14,011 nucleotides of DNA from Bacillota bacterium. Its GTDB lineage: Bacteria; Bacillota; Sulfobacillia; JAJZYS01; JAJYTV01. The notes beneath the pieces were generated by a model, which saw nothing but the letters and a program-made list of their open reading frames with translations, was not told where the DNA came from and searched no databases. Location: contig JAJZIE010000040.1 in NCBI GenBank assembly GCA_021810725.1, forward strand, positions 1 to 14,011. The letters are read 5' to 3'. A program made the translations under genes and the position numbers. How positions within the stretch are numbered: position 1 is the first letter of the stretch; each line of letters begins with the position of its first letter. This document shows, one piece after another, positions 12,534 through 14,011 of this stretch.

Positions 12534-12940
12534 GCTTGCAGACGTATACGGTGGAGGTCGAGCGGATCGACGAGGCGCATGCGCAAGCCAAGGTGCGCGG
12601 GTTTACGCTCGACCTTGGGGCGCGGCGCGCCGACATGGACGCCGGGTTCAATCCGGTGGAGACTCTGCTCTCGGCCATGGGTGACTGTCTGCTCACCGCG
12701 CTCGACTTCGTGGCGGAACTCTCTCATGCCTCGATCAACGGGGCTTCCATCGCACTCGAGGCGACGCGCCAGGACAAGCCGCCGCTGCTCGTCGGGATCA
12801 ATTACACCCTGCGCCTTCGTTCGGATCTCCCGGATGAGCGTCTCGAACGGCTTGTGGCGCTCGCACAGTCGAACAGCACGGTCTTCCAGACCGTGTCCAA
12901 GGCGGTGCCAGTCGAGGGACGATGGGAGCGTGCGGGGTAG
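12530..12940 (+). CDS. OsmC-like protein lacking the second catalytic cysteine
   Basis: A 136-aa OsmC/Ohr-superfamily protein. The central helix GFNPVETLLSAMGDCLLTALDF (around residues 39-60) contains the peroxidatic-type Cys53, preceded by the usual N-P-x-E. The second half (NYTLRLRSDLPDERLERLVALAQ) has the family's layout, but the site that normally holds the resolving Cys (CPV-like) reads SNSTVFQTV, so Cys53 is the only cysteine. Classical OsmC and Ohr reduce organic hydroperoxides with two cysteines, so a single-Cys form points to another thiol role. GTG 12530 overlaps the FmdE stop (GTGA) with GGAGG four bases upstream. TTG 12536 is possible. It is the last gene of Arm C. Confidence 0.85.
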   Translation: MSLQTYTVEVERIDEAHAQAKVRGFTLDLGARRADMDAGFNPVETLLSAMGDCLLTALDFVAELSHASINGASIALEATRQDKPPLLVGINYTLRLRSDLPDERLERLVALAQSNSTVFQTVSKAVPVEGRWERAG

Positions 12941-12986
12941 AGGTTGGGTGTGCCCGTTTCATAACGAAATGGTCTGGTAATGAACG

Positions 12987-13010
12987 GGAGGCGATCTGTC
13001 CGCCTCCTTT
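12987..13010 (+). terminator. Probable intrinsic terminator at the end of Arm C
   Basis: GGAGGCG (12987-12993) and CGCCTCC (13001-13007) form a perfect GC-rich stem with a seven-base loop, followed by TTT and a mixed pyrimidine run. It lies 46 bases after the OsmC stop. The short T-tract makes it moderate rather than strong. Confidence 0.6.
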
Positions 13011-13182
13011 CCGTGTTGCACGGGGAATCGCCATAACGAACAGAACGCTCGCGGGCAAGCCGCTGGGAACGGTCTCTTGCCTGAAGCCGCGAGTGTCGCT
13101 TTTCTAGCGAGCGATCGGTATTAGTGCAAGGCGCTTGCCGAGAAGGCGCTCCACGTAGGTTTCGATGCTCTTGCCGTAGTAG

Positions 13183-13332
13183 ACGTGTATCCCTTCTTCT
13201 GATGTCTGGCGGTTCCTCGTCCGAAAGGACAAGACGGCATTCAACCATGAGCCGGGCTGGCGTGACTTGCTGTGGGGCGTTGGAATCGGGTCCGCGCTCG
13301 GTCCTGTGGTCCTGACCTTCATTCCAAAGTAG
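13183..13332 (+). pseudogene. Protein-like remnant without start codon (C-terminal fragment)
   Basis: In this frame about 49 codons are open between TAG 13180-13182 and TAG 13330-13332. The translation has a real-protein look: DVWRFLVRKDKTAFNHEPGW, then a hydrophobic glycine-rich helix (DLLWGVGIGSALGPVVLTF) ending in IPK. There is no ATG, GTG or TTG start with a ribosome site. It may be the tail of a membrane protein whose upstream part was deleted. The family is not recognised. Confidence 0.3.
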
Positions 13333-13334
13333 GT

Positions 13335-13408
13335 GCCGCACACCGCCACTTCCGGCAAGGGCTTCGCGAGCGGCTTCGCCGCCCTTGCCCTCGGCGGTGG
13401 AGTGCGGC
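13335..13408. repeat. Long imperfect inverted repeat upstream of the last gene
   Basis: Three nested arms pair across the element: GCCGCAC (13335-13341) with GTGCGGC (13402-13408), ACCGCC (13342-13347) with GGCGGT (13393-13398), and GGCAAGGGC (13354-13362) with GCCCTTGCC (13381-13389). Small internal loops separate them, and a possible GCGA/TCGC pairing sits at the tip. Twenty-two or more base pairs in 74 bases is well beyond the simple hairpins elsewhere here. No integron attC core (GTTRRRY) was found. It could be a terminator, a structured leader of the gene at 13430, or a mobile-element remnant. Confidence 0.6.
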
Positions 13409-13429
13409 CGGATGAGGAGGTGCGCGATC

Positions 13430-14011
13430 GTGGAAGACAGAGAGCCGGTGTACCTAGCAGTCGGTCTGCCGTATGGAGGGATCATGGCCCCCAACCTCAA
13501 GGGGGCAAGGTGCATCCTGCGGCGTGGTGGGAGGTTTGTGCAAGTTCCGCTCCCGGCCTATCGGCTCTGGCGCAAGTCGCTCGACGCGCTGAGCCGGGAC
13601 GAGCTGCGTGAGGTGGCGGCGAGTAACGGCGACCTCGGCAGTTTCGAGCGTGACCTCCAGTGCCTCGTGGAAGCACAACTTCTCACTCCCTGGACGGAGG
13701 AGAGCAAGAACCTCAGTCACTTCTCGCGCCTGCGGGTGATCCCGTGCGGGATGGGTGGCAGCAACCTGCCCGACCACCCAGAGACGTTCGCCCTGCTACG
13801 GAGAGCCGATCAGAACCCCGTGCTCTGGGTCGACGTGGTGGCCTTCACTCTCTACGGACACTTCGACGCAATAGTGACGCTTGAGGAAGCCTGCCTAGCC
13901 ACCGCGAAGCGTCTCGACTATCCGGTGGAGGAGGTGCGGGAGCGGGCGCTGGCGCTGTTACCGGCGCTGATGCGCAACGGGCTGGTCTTCATCGACCTTG
14001 CGGTTCGGTGA
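13430..14011 (+). CDS. Unrecognised protein with two winged-helix-like units
   Basis: A 193-aa predicted cytoplasmic protein ending at the last base of the window. The start GTG 13430 is chosen for AGGAGG nine bases upstream; ATG 13412 would contain that ribosome site. I do not recognise the family. Two parts share a pattern: residues about 33-85 (RGGRFVQVPLPAYRLWRKSL, then DALSRDELREV and a closing LQCLVEAQLL) and about 131-190 (NPVLWVDVVAFTLYGHFDAI, then TLEEACLATAKRL and a closing LLPALMRNGLVFI). Each is a strand, a helix with an aromatic pair, and a later helix ending in a leucine-rich turn, as in PqqD-like or other small winged helices. Cys occurs four times without a clear site. It is separated from the ars genes by a terminator and a gene-poor stretch, so a link to arsenic is not shown. 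Confidence 0.7.
   Translation: MEDREPVYLAVGLPYGGIMAPNLKGARCILRRGGRFVQVPLPAYRLWRKSLDALSRDELREVAASNGDLGSFERDLQCLVEAQLLTPWTEESKNLSHFSRLRVIPCGMGGSNLPDHPETFALLRRADQNPVLWVDVVAFTLYGHFDAIVTLEEACLATAKRLDYPVEEVRERALALLPALMRNGLVFIDLAVR

Larger units (their letters stand above)
12941..13429. other. 489-base stretch without a confident gene
   Basis: After the OsmC gene this region holds a terminator-like hairpin, a protein-like remnant without a start (13183-13332) and a long imperfect inverted repeat (13335-13408). ATAACGAA occurs twice (12961-12968 and 13033-13040) and AAGGCGCT twice near 13126-13150. No intact gene, RNA gene or insertion-sequence end was recognised. The mix suggests a decayed junction between the ars island and the next locus. 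Confidence 0.5.

Noticed and set aside
13104..13358. Minus-strand 84-codon frame in the gene-poor region
   Set aside because: Its last part (VYYGKSIETYVERLLGKRLA) looks somewhat protein-like, but the N-terminal half opposes the plus-strand remnant, there is no clear ribosome site and no family is recognised.
13335..13408. Integron attC site
   Set aside because: The inverted repeat lacks the RYYYAAC/GTTRRRY core ends and no integrase is in the window.

Overview
The window is an arsenic-resistance island in a high-GC bacterium. Codon use is rich in GC, Shine-Dalgarno sites are strong (GGAGG/GAGGAGG), GTG starts are frequent and genes commonly overlap. Together with a ferredoxin-like fragment and anaerobe-type FmdE, TSUP and DsrE families, this would fit an anaerobic or facultative high-GC Gram-positive or related lineage. 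The sequence alone does not fix the taxon. No tRNA, rRNA, CRISPR array or recognisable transposase was seen.

Left edge (1-1250): the C-terminal end of a cysteine-rich, probably iron-sulfur or zinc-binding protein (1-237) and a LuxR-type regulator with a degenerate receiver domain (378-977). A 273-base intergenic region follows, with hairpins and a candidate ArsR-controlled promoter.

Arm A (+, 1251-4243): an ArsR repressor, an FmdE-family protein with a C-terminal zinc ribbon, a TauE/SafE (TSUP) permease gene broken by a frameshift and an in-frame TAG, and an Acr3-type arsenite efflux permease.

Arm B (-, transcribed 8603 to 4416): ArsB permease, an ArsR-ArsC fusion, an MFS transporter of the phosphate:H+ symporter (Pho84/PHS) type, and a stand-alone thioredoxin-type ArsC with the canonical Cys10/Cys82/Cys89 set. 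Arms A and B converge at about 4244-4415.

Arm C (+, 8692-12940): ArsR, a small CxxC carboxymuconolactone-decarboxylase/AhpD-like protein with a Cys-rich tail, ArsD, two separate ArsA ATPases (A1-like and A2-like halves as individual genes), a DsrE-family protein, a second FmdE-family protein and an OsmC-like protein. Arms B and C diverge from a compact region with face-to-face overlapping promoters (8645-8678).

Right edge (12941-14011): a terminator-like hairpin, about 490 bases without a confident gene (a protein-like remnant and a long imperfect inverted repeat), then an unrecognised 193-aa protein that looks like two winged-helix-like units and ends at the last base of the window.

How it works (inference): arsenate is reduced by ArsC and by the ArsR-ArsC fusion. 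Arsenite is exported by Acr3 and by ArsB, the latter probably energised by the split ArsA pair fed by ArsD. Three ArsR-type domains would sense the metalloid. The unusual part is the set of thiol-, sulfur- or metal-linked accessory genes built into the two plus-strand arms: two FmdE proteins, DsrE, OsmC, a Cys-tailed CMD protein and TSUP. These are not standard ars components, and they are the best candidate in this window for an undescribed arsenic- or thioarsenic-handling module.
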